Shown here: positions 35,501 through 43,290 of the stretch, piece by piece
Numbering within the stretch: position 1 is the first letter of the stretch
Layout: every line of letters begins with the position of its first letter
DNA from: Bacteroidia bacterium
GTDB lineage: Bacteria; Bacteroidota; Bacteroidia; B-17B0; Aurantibacillaceae
Direction: 5' to 3'
Assembly: GCA_020846335.1 (NCBI GenBank)
Contig: JADLED010000220.1
Coordinates: forward strand, 1-59,242
DNA: 59,242 nucleotides
Program-made: the position numbers and the translations under genes
The notes under the pieces: model-generated
Database searches by the model: none
What the model saw: only the letters and a program-made list of their open reading frames with translations
What the model was told of the DNA's origin: nothing

Positions 35501-36934
35501 TATGCCAACCAAGGCAGTATATTAAATATTGACGAAACCATTTATTTAGGTGGTTTGGAAATATATTTAAAAAAGCAACAGGCTATAAATACCGAAGCAC
35601 AGCTCATCAGCGAATGGCATACTCTGCGTTTTGAACCTGCCGCAGCCGAATGGCGTTATTGGATAAAGGGCAATGTAAGCGAAGGCACAGAAATATCGCA
35701 GGTGCGTTACCAATTAGAAAATCATTTGAATAGCTCGGTATTAGAACTCGACCGCGAAGCAAAGGTGATCAGCTGGGAAGAATATTACCCTTATGGCGGC
35801 ACGGCTGTTAAAGCAGGAGGCGCAGAAATTGAAGTGAAACGCTACCGCTACTCCGGTAAGGAAAAAGATGCCAACACCGGATTGTATTATTACGGCATGC
35901 GTTATTATTGCACCTGGCTTTGCCGCTGGTTAAGCCCCGACCCTGCCGGCACTATTGATGGATTGAATCTTTATGCCTTTGTGAGTGGAAACCCAATAAA
36001 GCATGTGGATGTGGGGGGGATGGTAAGTACAAGGTCAAGCAACAGGACGAAAAAAAAAGTTGAATATAATTTGGATACTTTATTCAAACCACTCGACGAC
36101 GAAATTGGGAGTAATCAATACACTAAAGAGGAAGAAAAACAATTAAAAATAAATCAAAAGCAACTAAACAAAAAGCGTAAAGAAAAAATACAAGACAGGA
36201 TAGGAAAACAAACAAAAGATAAAAATCAGGATACCATAAGAGAAGTAACCAAACAGATTGTATTGAAAGCTACCGGTAAAACGTTAAAAGCAAAGCACAC
36301 AGTAAAAATAGGTTCGGGCAAAGACTGGATAGGATATGCAAAAGGGATTAAAAACATGAATTCACATAAAAACCTGAGTCATAAAGTTAATTTTCACAAT
36401 CACGAATTTAAAATCGGCAAAGTTCAGCACTCCAATAAAGAAAAGGTGAATCTCTCTCACAGATCGGCTGGAACATTCGAAAAAATGGTGGGCGAAATTG
36501 AAGATACTAAGGTTAACGAAATAACAGTTGCCAGATACTCCAGAGCTATAATCAGGGGAACAGATATTCAATCTGACGAAGGCTTTAATAAGCTTGATAT
36601 AAAAGCGCAGAGTGCTATTCTAAATCTTGGTACCGAGCTTATGACCTCTGAGCTTTTCCGTGGCTATAGTGTGCTTATACTGTCGGATATGGCATTGAGT
36701 TACATCAAAAATTCTGGCGGTTCATTTAGCGAGGTTTTCGGCGGTAACGCGCTGTGGATTGGAACAGGCCAGGGAGATGCCGAATCATTGAGAGAGTTTG
36801 ATGCGGGCATTAATCATAAAAATGTAAAAAAAATTGCGAATGCCTATTTTACGCACAACATGAAAAAAGAAAAATATAAAGGCATGGGCGGGCAGGAGAT
36901 TCTTAAAACCAAATTCAATTTATTTTTGAATTAG
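29513..36934 (+). CDS. Fused TcB-TcC cocoon with C-terminal toxin payload
   Basis: A 2473-residue fusion of TcB and TcC. Order: SpvB-like N-terminus (about 30-330, PKGGGAIQGMGETF), an FG-GAP-like beta-propeller (about 400-690; DFTGNGRLDLLV, DLDGSGTTDLIY) that in known toxins docks on TcA, TcdB middle/C-terminal regions, YD-type Rhs repeats (about 1500-2050), then the Rhs core (2111-2170; YRYSGKEKDANTGLYYYG). In known TcC proteins the core is an aspartyl autoprotease. Here Arg2130, Asp2143 and Asp2166 occupy the expected positions, and cleavage is predicted after GGM (Met2170/Val2171). The remaining 303 residues are lysine-rich and match no toxin family I can name. No signal peptide. Co-transcribed with the TcA gene. 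Confidence 0.93.
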   Translation: MNEHKTPQNNTGQNNSSATPEVIKPALPKGGGAIQGMGETFQADEFTGTASFSIPFSVTQCRGAEPTLGLQYSSGSGNGIFGLGFGLGISSISRQTSKGIPKYDKTDTFLFAGSDYLVHDTSREVDTQLLNDISYHVLSYRPRVEIDFSRIEHWVSEKEGSFWKVHSADNSQTIFGKTPQARISDPENESRIFEWLIEETLDAHGNDILFIYKSENAEGLLDDYSETNRFQSANRYPERICYGNSQPIQSLLLLEDKPTNVLWHFEMVMDYGEYDLSENNLNPHLPTKPWELRADSFSSYRAGFEQRTHRLCKHILMFHRFPDEFGENPLLVHALKLNYESTQTLSQLKQAEHIGYLKETNRYTSKSLPPVLFSYTAFTPEDGLFQTFAKENGDSFPGVADGGHFSLTDLYGEGIPGILYADGTSLLYREPLGAGVLGNALYAEWKEVYSFPIDKQTDSSTHSLIDFTGNGRLDLLVSNNAYTGYYKINQHNQWEGFYPLEKVPVTYRDPLNQHSDLTGNGLSDLVRVEEKNVVLYPAIREKGFANAILQPHENTLPLSKQSSPGEFLGFVDLIGAGQPQLVRITRGMVECWPSLGHGRFGKRIQLSNAPAFDTEFDSSRLRLVDLDGSGTTDLIYIYADHVNIFMNQSGNSFSNPIRVDLPEAWDNLSQVQLADVLGNGTNCLVYTKAVSKPQHWFYDFCNGTKPYLMNETNNQMGAMHQINYCASTLSYLKDKAAGKKWVTTLPFPTQVVSSVQNFDFISNTRLTSEFRYHHGYYDEVEREFRGFGCVERLDTESYEAIKTSAEKNSNLVAIEKKHYVPPVLSKTWYHTGAFLNGKDIRDYYRPEFFDKDVSAKLFPNDELNLNGNSDGATIHEAYRALKGQNLRHELYGLDGTEWANNPYTVSENQSLVKLLQTRGNNPYAVFHIHSKETISYQYERNPADPMVSQDFTLEIDDYGSVLRSCKIAYPRRGEALQQQKLIRAVMQQAIFTHLNTSQAHYLLSIPVEQKSYELNELQTDPDGYFRFLSLKQHVENLLPTASLLNWSRNYYFDADKNSELPLGAVSPEALPSRTETAELDITQTQHLFKNVLSEQELEQLLTGTQLNQGGFVHYSKGPESAYYWNPGSQQSYANSNSFYLPSSFTDPYKQLSEYTYDVYKLNVIKVRDPLANETSIEKTDYRLMAPQKIKDANGNMAEVVFDVLGMVVATSHYGHEGDARIGFAELSEYNPLPEPSSIEEILTYPENYLQNAASYFYYDAWSWNKNEVPVHALSLSAEKYPEEREATPYITINVAYNDGFGRSLQNKLQVREAGEVRLMLENGTISTSEANTRWLTSGAVRYNNKGAALQQYDPFYSNTHRYIPNQEYNEVGVSSTLFYDPLERVIRTEIPKARDAKGNLLTLITKTEWVDAIPCAWTENHFDANDTIKDSTYYKSIFDEDGNVRADSPVKDENEINSVRKAAVFYNTPNRKDLDNLGHPIRATQLLKSSETGLTEVLVSNSELDIQGQVLESSDPRLNEDNKYNLKIDYALSGQVIRTISVDAGTHWQLKNVVGNALFSCDLKQTTMRYVYDELQRPLNILMQASKQSPIQCVQSVLYGDSRYTENGTSLPYFKNAEKWNAKGLPVFHLDEAGFKMSPHYSLSGLPLSTGMQISQDYKNEVNWYLVDAALWRSLASEVEKIKKPEKLSEFSCPEPLATLLQLPLYTTLITYDALGRVLKSTDVDGNISYPEFYSTGLLKKVSLKGKLYTDTPSLEKITYDAKGQRTGILYGNGVKSKYTYNTFTYELQNLFTSHSNGEVLQNISYWYDGDGNVCHIKDLSCPTVFCNGQQVEPDADYTYDSLYRLIKATGREHAGLWRQSQNNGSLLAQSINDTNKLQNYTQYYTYDTGGNLLQEKHVAAVSNACYTRTMQTDKTSNRVLSSSLGVCEQPSEINEFFSFDVNGNQLNLGGLSSISWNYRNNIQKVILVERSNAAPDAEYYVYDGGGQRVRKVTERYANQGSILNIDETIYLGGLEIYLKKQQAINTEAQLISEWHTLRFEPAAAEWRYWIKGNVSEGTEISQVRYQLENHLNSSVLELDREAKVISWEEYYPYGGTAVKAGGAEIEVKRYRYSGKEKDANTGLYYYGMRYYCTWLCRWLSPDPAGTIDGLNLYAFVSGNPIKHVDVGGMVSTRSSNRTKKKVEYNLDTLFKPLDDEIGSNQYTKEEEKQLKINQKQLNKKRKEKIQDRIGKQTKDKNQDTIREVTKQIVLKATGKTLKAKHTVKIGSGKDWIGYAKGIKNMNSHKNLSHKVNFHNHEFKIGKVQHSNKEKVNLSHRSAGTFEKMVGEIEDTKVNEITVARYSRAIIRGTDIQSDEGFNKLDIKAQSAILNLGTELMTSELFRGYSVLILSDMALSYIKNSGGSFSEVFGGNALWIGTGQGDAESLREFDAGINHKNVKKIANAYFTHNMKKEKYKGMGGQEILKTKFNLFLN

Positions 36935-36941
36935 CGATTTA

Positions 36942-37313
36942 TCATTTTTCTTTTCCCTGAACCAATTTATACGCAGTTAGGTTGTAATTCATTTTCAGAT
37001 TCTCCGGTGCCACCTCGCAATACGCGCAGGTTAGGGCATCGGCAAACATGTCTTTTCTTATTTTTTTAAGGTTCACCAATGTCCAGCCCTGCTTGCCCCA
37101 TTTGTTGGGCACCGGATACATGACTTCTTTATCAAAAGCGCAAAAAACAGATTGGTCTGTTTCAGATAATTTGAGGCAGGCGCGGTTTTCTTTTACATTA
37201 AGTGTGGCAAAAATTTTCTTTTTAATTCTGAAAGATGTTTTCTCAAAGTGTGGCAGCTCTTCAGCTTCTTCAAAAGCTAAAGCTAGTTTGCGAACTGTCT
37301 CAATGCTTACCAT
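36942..37313 (-). CDS. MmcQ/YjbR-family protein
   Basis: A 123-residue cytoplasmic protein of the MmcQ/YjbR family, with a CyaY-like DNA-binding fold in characterised members. Typical segments are LAFEEAEELPHFEKTSFRI, KIFATL and the tryptophan motif WGKQGWTLVNLKKI. Role unknown. Its end lies 7 bases from the end of the TcB-TcC gene on the other strand, so the toxin locus is tightly bounded here. Confidence 0.88.
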   Translation of the reverse strand: MVSIETVRKLALAFEEAEELPHFEKTSFRIKKKIFATLNVKENRACLKLSETDQSVFCAFDKEVMYPVPNKWGKQGWTLVNLKKIRKDMFADALTCAYCEVAPENLKMNYNLTAYKLVQGKEK

Positions 37314-37319
37314 GAAAGT

Positions 37320-38567
37320 TTAGGCGTTTTCTTCCCAGATATTTACCAAATAAACAATGGTTTCTACGGCCTTTTGCATGTCCTGCACACTCACCCACTC
37401 CTGCTTGCTATGAATACCGTGCTCTCCGGCGTACAAATTAGCAGTAGGCAATCCCATAAACGAAAAACGCGAACCGTCTGTGCCACCACGTATGCTATCC
37501 AATTCGGGAGTAATACCCGTGCGTTTGATTGCCTCCAAAGCATAGTTGATAATCTCAGGCGTTTTTTCAAGCACTTCGCGCATGTTGCGGTATTGATTCA
37601 CCACATTAAATTCGTAAGAACTCTTATCGTATTTTGAAATTACCTCCACAGCAATTTGCCTAAGTTCCTCTTCGAGTTTTAATAAAGTTGGCGTATCAAA
37701 TGCACGAATGATAAATTTCATTTCCACTTCTTCCAAACCGCCACTAATGGAGGTAGGATGTATGAACGGCTGCTTTTTCTCAGTAGTTTCAGGGGTTTTG
37801 TCCTGCGGAATTTTAGAAATAATCTGTGACGCAATTTTAATAGCATGTTGCATTTTATCTTTAGCATAACCCGGATGCGTTGAAAATCCTTTGATTTTCA
37901 TGGTCACCATGTCGGCGCTAAAAGTCTCGTTTTCAAGTGTGCCGGCCTTTCCACCATCGAGTGTGTAGCCAAAGTCAGCGCCCAGTTTTTTAATATCGGC
38001 TTTATCAGCGCCACGACCAATTTCTTCATCGGGGGTAAACAAAATGCGGATTTTTCCATGCTTTACTTCGGGATGAGTCATTAAATAATGTGCGGCATCC
38101 ATAATTTCGGCCACACCCGATTTGTCGTCGGAACCTAATAAGGTTGTACCGTCGGTGGTAATAATGTCGTGCCCTATCATTCCTTTTAAATCGGGATGTT
38201 CTGATACTTTAATTACCTGGGAAGTATCACCGGGTAAAACGATGTCGTTTCCCTGATAATTTTTATGCACAATTGGTTTTACGTTAGTGCCGGTACAATC
38301 CGGAGCTGTATCCACGTGCGAACAAAAACACAGCACCGGTATTTTTTTATCGGTATTGCTTTCAATAGTGGCATATACATAACCGTGTTCATCCATGTGG
38401 GCATCTTTAATCCCCATTGCCAAAAGTTCTTCCACCAAAATGCGTGACAAATTTTTTTGCTTTTCAGTACTTGGGCAAGTTGGTGACAGCGGATCGGATT
38501 GTGTATCTATTTTTGCATAACGTATAAAACGTTCGCTAACGGTAAAATTGTAGTTTGAAAAATTCAT
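37320..38567 (-). CDS. pepT: Peptidase T (tripeptide aminopeptidase)
   Basis: A 415-residue M20-family dizinc aminopeptidase that removes N-terminal residues from tripeptides. Metal ligands and catalytic residues are visible in CSHVDTAPD, LGSDDKSGVAEIM, FTPDEEIGRGAD, YTLDGGKAGTLE and the C-terminal AGEHGIHSKQEWV. N-terminus VSERFIRYAKIDTQSDP is characteristic of PepT. Length is normal. It lies 6 bases upstream of the MmcQ gene. Confidence 0.95.
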   Translation of the reverse strand: MNFSNYNFTVSERFIRYAKIDTQSDPLSPTCPSTEKQKNLSRILVEELLAMGIKDAHMDEHGYVYATIESNTDKKIPVLCFCSHVDTAPDCTGTNVKPIVHKNYQGNDIVLPGDTSQVIKVSEHPDLKGMIGHDIITTDGTTLLGSDDKSGVAEIMDAAHYLMTHPEVKHGKIRILFTPDEEIGRGADKADIKKLGADFGYTLDGGKAGTLENETFSADMVTMKIKGFSTHPGYAKDKMQHAIKIASQIISKIPQDKTPETTEKKQPFIHPTSISGGLEEVEMKFIIRAFDTPTLLKLEEELRQIAVEVISKYDKSSYEFNVVNQYRNMREVLEKTPEIINYALEAIKRTGITPELDSIRGGTDGSRFSFMGLPTANLYAGEHGIHSKQEWVSVQDMQKAVETIVYLVNIWEENA

Positions 38568-38612
38568 TGTTGTTTTTTATTGGTTAAATGTAGCGAATCT
38601 TATCTATGTTAT

Positions 38613-39752
38613 TTACTTTTCCTTAATGAGTTTTATTAGTTCATTTTTACTTGGAAGATACAGTTTGTATTCTTTGGCAAAGATAGTTTTGTTGTCTTTT
38701 GGTAAGGTTATTTCTACCACGGCGTCGCTTTTGTCCTTGCAAATAATTATGCCGATGGTTGGTTTTTCAAAATCTGTTTTTATATAGCGGTCGTAATAGT
38801 TAACATACATCTGCATTTGTCCTATATCCTGGTGCCTTATTTTTCCGATTTTTAAATCCACCAGAACAAAGCACTGCAAAAGCCGGTTGTATAATACCAG
38901 GTCCACAAAAAAATCATCGTTGTCAAAAGTAAACCTCACTTGTCTGCCTTGAAACAAAAAGCCTTTACCCATTTCAATCAGAAAATGTTCTATTCGGCTG
39001 ATGATGGCCGTTTCCAAATCAGTTTCAGTATAATTACTTTTAGCTTCCAGACCTAAAAATTCAAGTATATAGGTTGACTTTAAAACATCTTCAGGTTTTT
39101 GCACCACCTGTCCTTTGCTGGCCAGTTCACGCACTTTCTTTTTATCTTTGCTAAGGGCCAGTCGCTCAAACAAAGAGCCATCGAACTGGCGCTGTAATTC
39201 CCGCACACTCCAGTTTCCCTGAATGGTTTCTATTTCGTAAAACGATCTTTCATCAGCGTTTTTGATGCGTGATAACAAAACATAATGCGACCATGAAAGT
39301 GGAAAAAGTTCGGCAAAATTGTTGTGTAACTTGTTTTTTGAAGATGTGGATTTTGAAGATTTCGCAGACAGTGTCTGCGGACTTTTACCCGAAGAAGATT
39401 TCGCAGACGGTGTCTGCGGACTTTGGATGTAAGAACCACGTTGTTTAAAAGCCAAATAAAACAAGCGCATTTGATCGATATTACGCTCAGAGAATCCATC
39501 GCCAAATTTTTTTGTTAAGTGAATACTTAATTCTTTAATGGTTTCTTTGCCATAGGCAGCCCTATCAGTGCCACCCTGTTCGTTTTCAATAATTAGTCGT
39601 CCCAATTGATAGTAAGTAAAAACTATTATGGTGTTGGTTTGCCTTATTACCAGGTTTCGAGACGCATTTATCAGATTGAAAGCCTGTTTAACCACTCCCG
39701 ATAAATGCACACGGGTTGGTTTACTTTTTTTGTTCTTTACCGGAGTTTTCAT
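38613..39752 (-). CDS. DUF1016 / YhcG-type PDDEXK nuclease-like protein
   Basis: A 379-residue protein with an N-terminal DUF1016 helical domain (FTYYQLGRLIIENEQGG, KFGDGFSERNIDQMR) and a C-terminal PDDEXK-type domain (DFFVDLVLYNRLLQCFVLVDLKIGKI). Family members are of uncertain role; some are linked with mobile or restriction-associated loci. Residues about 110-145 form a serine/lysine-rich insertion coded by two copies of a palindromic repeat (39355-39424), absent from my memory of compact homologues. The reading frame stays open. Neighbours give no clue. Confidence 0.85.
   Translation of the reverse strand: MKTPVKNKKSKPTRVHLSGVVKQAFNLINASRNLVIRQTNTIIVFTYYQLGRLIIENEQGGTDRAAYGKETIKELSIHLTKKFGDGFSERNIDQMRLFYLAFKQRGSYIQSPQTPSAKSSSGKSPQTLSAKSSKSTSSKNKLHNNFAELFPLSWSHYVLLSRIKNADERSFYEIETIQGNWSVRELQRQFDGSLFERLALSKDKKKVRELASKGQVVQKPEDVLKSTYILEFLGLEAKSNYTETDLETAIISRIEHFLIEMGKGFLFQGRQVRFTFDNDDFFVDLVLYNRLLQCFVLVDLKIGKIRHQDIGQMQMYVNYYDRYIKTDFEKPTIGIIICKDKSDAVVEITLPKDNKTIFAKEYKLYLPSKNELIKLIKEK
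39355..39424. repeat. Two tandem palindromic repeat units inside the DUF1016 gene
   Basis: Copies at 39355-39386 and 39394-39424 share GAAGATTTCGCAGAC, then AGT or GGT, then GTCTGCGGACTTT. Each contains CGCAGAC and GTCTGCG arms (7 bases) around a 3-base loop. They add the peptides SPQTPSAKSS and SPQTLSAKSS to the coded protein. This looks like a dispersed repeat that has entered a tolerant linker. Confidence 0.85.
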
Positions 39753-39857
39753 TGTACACTAAGCTAATACCTAATTTTTTTGGCAAATTACAATTCTTAG
39801 CGAAATAAATCAACCCTAATTATTTTAACAATCATTAAAAGAAAGTCAGATTTTTAT

Positions 39858-40790
39858 TTGTTTTCTTTGTTTGTGCAATTGCTTCAGATACGGTTTTTAC
39901 AAATCAAACGTGAATTAGGCCTTTGGTTTTTTATTATTGTTGGCGTGGCCATTTATTTTTCGGTATCCTTTGTTTCTAACAATCAAAAACACAATCTCGT
40001 TTTTCTATTGCCAATTATTTTTGGCATTTTTAGTTTTCACCAAAAACGACGTGATCTTAATTTTATTAATAAATACTTTAACAGCACAAAATCGCAGCTT
40101 TGCTTTAACTACAATTTAACTGTTTTGCCTTTCTCTCTGGGTTTTGTAGTTAATTCTCAAATACCCGAAGCTCTGGTACTTCACGGATGTGTTTCGCTTT
40201 TACCTTTTACAAATTTAATACCGTATTCGCCCAAATTATTTTTTGCCACCCGCTTTATTCCAAAGGCACATTTTGAATGGATTTCGGGTATAAGAGGCAA
40301 TTATTTAATTTTAGTTCTGCTATTTTTAGTCATGCTAACGCTTAGCTCTGTAAAATTATTTGCCATTGTTGCCCTGTTCTTGTTTAATAGCATTCTTTTG
40401 GGCTTTTACAGCACAAATGAACCCAGAGTTATGCTTAATCCTGATTCAATGCCAGTTTCCAGATTTTTAAATCAAAAGGTTCTCTTTTTACTTAAAGTTA
40501 TTTTTATTATTAATGCGCCTGTTTTAATAATCAATTCAATATTTCAACCGGATGCTTTGTCGTTTAATCTTTCTTTTCTTTTAGGTTTTATGTTGCTTGG
40601 AGCCACAACCATTTACATTAAGTATGCCAATTACCGACCCAGTACTTCACTTTCTTTTAGCATGGATTTTGTTATTCTTACGGCGACACTTGCCCTGCCG
40701 TATTTATTACCATTAGGCGTTTACATATTTTTTTCAAACAAAAAAAAGGCGAAAAAAAATCTTTTAATTTATCTCGATGATCACAGCTAA
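39858..40790 (+). CDS. Putative ABC exporter membrane subunit
   Basis: A 310-residue hydrophobic protein with several predicted membrane segments (for example LWFFIIVGVAIYFSVSFV, LVFLLPIIFGIFSF, YLILVLLFLVMLTLSSV). It has no family signature I recognise. The last 14 bases overlap an ABC ATPase gene, so it is most likely the permease of that transporter. The start is uncertain: no ATG is available near the N-terminus; TTG 39858 or GTG 39873 are candidates. Substrate unknown. Confidence 0.65.
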   Translation: MFSLFVQLLQIRFLQIKRELGLWFFIIVGVAIYFSVSFVSNNQKHNLVFLLPIIFGIFSFHQKRRDLNFINKYFNSTKSQLCFNYNLTVLPFSLGFVVNSQIPEALVLHGCVSLLPFTNLIPYSPKLFFATRFIPKAHFEWISGIRGNYLILVLLFLVMLTLSSVKLFAIVALFLFNSILLGFYSTNEPRVMLNPDSMPVSRFLNQKVLFLLKVIFIINAPVLIINSIFQPDALSFNLSFLLGFMLLGATTIYIKYANYRPSTSLSFSMDFVILTATLALPYLLPLGVYIFFSNKKKAKKNLLIYLDDHS

Positions 40791-41463
40791 AATACCTCGT
40801 TTTGGATACAACGACACTGCCATATTGCAGAATATTGCCATTTCGTTTGAGTGTGGTAAAACCCACGGAGTTGTTGGCTTAAATGGTGCCGGAAAAACAA
40901 CCTTCTTTAATCTTCTTGCGGGCTATTTAAAGGATAGCAACTGCGAATTTTTACTGAACGATAAAGCTATTTTGCACCAACAAATGGCTTTTATTGACAC
41001 CGATCTTTTCTTTTACCCGAAACTAACAGGTGCCGAATTTTTAAGTGTGTTTCCTAAAAGCAGTGAGGGTTACAACGAAGAAAAACTGGCCTTACTTTTT
41101 AAATTGCCCCTGAATGCTTTTGTAGAAGAATACTCCACCGGCATGAAGAAAAAACTTCTTTTGCTAAGTCAAATAAAACAGGACAAGGAAATTTTTATTC
41201 TGGATGAACCTTTTAACGGGCTCGACCTAGAGACCAACAAAATTCTGGAAGTTATAATTAGTATTTTAAACGAGAGAGGTAAAACCGTTTTTATTTCGTC
41301 GCACATTCTTGAGCCTTTACTCAATATTTGCTTTAAAATTCATTACCTCAAAAACGCTGAGATTTTTAAAAGCTACCACCAAAACGAATTTGGATTAATT
41401 GAACAGGAATTATTTGGCCAATACAGCCAAAGTGTAAAGGAAGAACTTTCAAAAATAATTTAG
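40777..41463 (+). CDS. ABC transporter ATP-binding protein
   Basis: A 228-residue ABC ATPase. Walker A GLNGAGKTTF, signature YSTGMKKKL and Walker B IFILDEPFNGLD are clear, and the H-loop is in FISSHILEP. The degenerate signature (YSTGM for LSGGQ) is typical of bacterial export-type ATPases of the CcmA group. Overlap with the upstream membrane protein gene indicates a two-gene exporter operon. Substrate not inferable. Confidence 0.92.
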   Translation: MITAKIPRFGYNDTAILQNIAISFECGKTHGVVGLNGAGKTTFFNLLAGYLKDSNCEFLLNDKAILHQQMAFIDTDLFFYPKLTGAEFLSVFPKSSEGYNEEKLALLFKLPLNAFVEEYSTGMKKKLLLLSQIKQDKEIFILDEPFNGLDLETNKILEVIISILNERGKTVFISSHILEPLLNICFKIHYLKNAEIFKSYHQNEFGLIEQELFGQYSQSVKEELSKII

Positions 41464-41469
41464 AAAAAT

Positions 41470-42714
41470 TTAGGCCACCTTTAGCTGATTTAGCTTGGCG
41501 TTTTTAAGCTTTTCGAGAGCATAATCCAAAGACACTGTAAATTGTTTCACCGGTTTTTCCTCGCTTGGCAAAGTGTACATTAAATCCGTCATTATTGCTT
41601 CGCAAATACCACGCAATCCGCGGGCACCGAGTTTAAATTCAATGGCTTTGTCCACTATCAGATTCAGTACTTCTTCGTCAAATTCAAGCTTGGTGCCTTC
41701 CATTTTAAACAATTGCTTGTATTGCTTCATTAGTGCGTTTTTGGGCTCGGTTAAAATCTGACGCAATGCTTCTCTGTCCAATGGCTTTAAATACGTTAAC
41801 ACAGGCAAACGGCCAATTAATTCGGGAATAAGTCCAAATGCTTTTAAATCCTGCGGAGAAACGTATTGCAACAAATTGGCCTTATCCAATTCTCTTTCGT
41901 TAACGCTGGACGAATAACCAACGGCCTGAGTATTTAAACGGCGCGCAATTTTCTTTTCAATGCCATCAAAAGCGCCGCCACAAATAAATAATATATTGCG
42001 GGTGTTTACCTGAATCATTTTGGCATCGGGGTGCTTACGACCGCCTTGTGGTGGCACGTTTACCACGGTGCCTTCGAGTAATTTGAGCATGGCCTGTTGT
42101 ACGCCTTCGCCACTCACATCGCGGGTAATGGAAGGGTTATCACTCTTACGCGCAATTTTATCAATTTCGTCAATAAACACAATTCCTTTTTCGGCAGCGG
42201 CCACATCGTAGTCGGCAGCCTGCAACAAACGGGTTAAAATGCTCTCCACATCTTCGCCCACATAACCTGCTTCGGTTAAAACCGTGGCGTCGGCTATGCA
42301 AAACGGCACGTTTAACAGGTTGGCAATGGTGCGTGCCAGTAATGTTTTTCCGGTGCCGGTTTCTCCAACCAAAATCAGGTTGGATTTATCGATTTCAATT
42401 TCTTCCTTATTGTTTTTTGCAGCGTGGGCAATGCGTTTAAAATGATTGTAAACCGCCACACTCAGCACTTTTTTGGCATCGTCCTGCCCAATCACATATT
42501 CATCCAGTTTTTCTTTAATGGCAAGTGGCTTTAGCAAATTAAGTGCATGCTGAACCTGTTGTTTTTGTTCGCCTACGGTTTCTTCTTTAATAATGCTGTA
42601 GGCCTGTGTAATGCAACTATCACACACATGGCCGTTAATGCCGGCTATGAGTATTTTCGATTCTTTTTTGTCTCTCCCACAGAGAGAACAGCGGATGGTA
42701 GTGTCTTTTGCCAT
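41470..42714 (-). CDS. clpX: ClpX, unfoldase subunit of ClpXP
   Basis: A 414-residue AAA+ unfoldase that feeds substrates to ClpP. The N-terminal C4 zinc finger ([11 protein letters not shown] ... HVCDSCI), Walker [12 protein letters not shown], Walker [11 protein letters not shown] and the pore/arginine-finger regions are all present. I chose the ATG at 42714 ([13 protein letters not shown]); the frame is open to 42765 but that extension is unlike the family and would run into the SufT-like gene. ClpP is not adjacent here. Confidence 0.95.
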   Translation of the reverse strand: MAKDTTIRCSLCGRDKKESKILIAGINGHVCDSCITQAYSIIKEETVGEQKQQVQHALNLLKPLAIKEKLDEYVIGQDDAKKVLSVAVYNHFKRIAHAAKNNKEEIEIDKSNLILVGETGTGKTLLARTIANLLNVPFCIADATVLTEAGYVGEDVESILTRLLQAADYDVAAAEKGIVFIDEIDKIARKSDNPSITRDVSGEGVQQAMLKLLEGTVVNVPPQGGRKHPDAKMIQVNTRNILFICGGAFDGIEKKIARRLNTQAVGYSSSVNERELDKANLLQYVSPQDLKAFGLIPELIGRLPVLTYLKPLDREALRQILTEPKNALMKQYKQLFKMEGTKLEFDEEVLNLIVDKAIEFKLGARGLRGICEAIMTDLMYTLPSEEKPVKQFTVSLDYALEKLKNAKLNQLKVA

Positions 42715-42761
42715 GTTATGTATGGGTTTACAAAGATAGGAATAATAATGAGTGTGTAAAA

Positions 42762-43091
42762 TCACATAAAACCCAGTTCCAGTTGCGCCACTTCGCTCAT
42801 CATTTCTTTTTCCCAGGGCGGTTCAAAAGTGAGTTTTAGTTCGGCCGATTTAATATCCTGAACCAATTTTAATTTATTTTCCACCTCTGCCGGCAAACTT
42901 TCGGCCACAGGGCAGTTGGGCGATGTAAGGGTCATCACAATTTTTAAATTATTGTCATCGTCGAGGTGCAATTCGTAAATTAAACCCAGCTCCCAAATAT
43001 CCACGGGTATTTCGGGGTCGTAACAGGTTTTAATTTCATCAATCACCCGTTGCATCAGGTCTGTATTCTTTGTAATTATTATTGCGGCCAT
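42762..43091 (-). CDS. SufT-like MIP18/DUF59 Fe-S assembly factor
   Basis: A 109-residue protein of the MIP18/DUF59 family, involved in Fe-S cluster maturation. Visible hallmarks are [22 protein letters not shown] and [15 protein letters not shown], with the conserved cysteine in the latter. It ends the suf cluster, after a 199-base gap containing a hairpin repeat. Its ATG lies at 43091. Confidence 0.88.
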   Translation of the reverse strand: MAAIIITKNTDLMQRVIDEIKTCYDPEIPVDIWELGLIYELHLDDDNNLKIVMTLTSPNCPVAESLPAEVENKLKLVQDIKSAELKLTFEPPWEKEMMSEVAQLELGFM

Positions 43092-43129
43092 TCGTTACTT
43101 CAAATAATTGTAATACTATTTATTTTTTT

Positions 43130-43280
43130 GGGCGCCCGGGCTGGCTGTCGCTTTCTCACTGTCTGGCTCAAAAGTTCACCGAACTTTTGCCCTTCGCTCT
43201 TTTTGTTATTCCGTTCCAGGAGTCTCTCCAACAATGGAATAACAAAAAGGAGCTCAAACAAGCCGCTCCATCCCTGGCGC
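43130..43280. repeat. 151-base hairpin repeat, copy 1 (sufE-sufT gap)
   Basis: Begins GGGCGCCC and ends CATCCCTGGCGC. Inside are a 9-base stem (43169-43177 with 43181-43189, loop ACC) and a 14-base stem (43199-43212 with 43236-43249, loop 23). Terminal GCGCC and GGCGC could also pair. A second element of exactly the same length and the same ends lies at 48981-49131 with different stem sequences. Confidence 0.8.
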
Positions 43281-43290
43281 AATCACCAGT

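Noticed and set aside
36023-36934. ADP-ribosyltransferase reading of the Tc payload (as in TccC3)
   Set aside because: I could not find an R-S-ExE arrangement; ESLRE near residue 2431 does not fit ExE. Left as unassigned.
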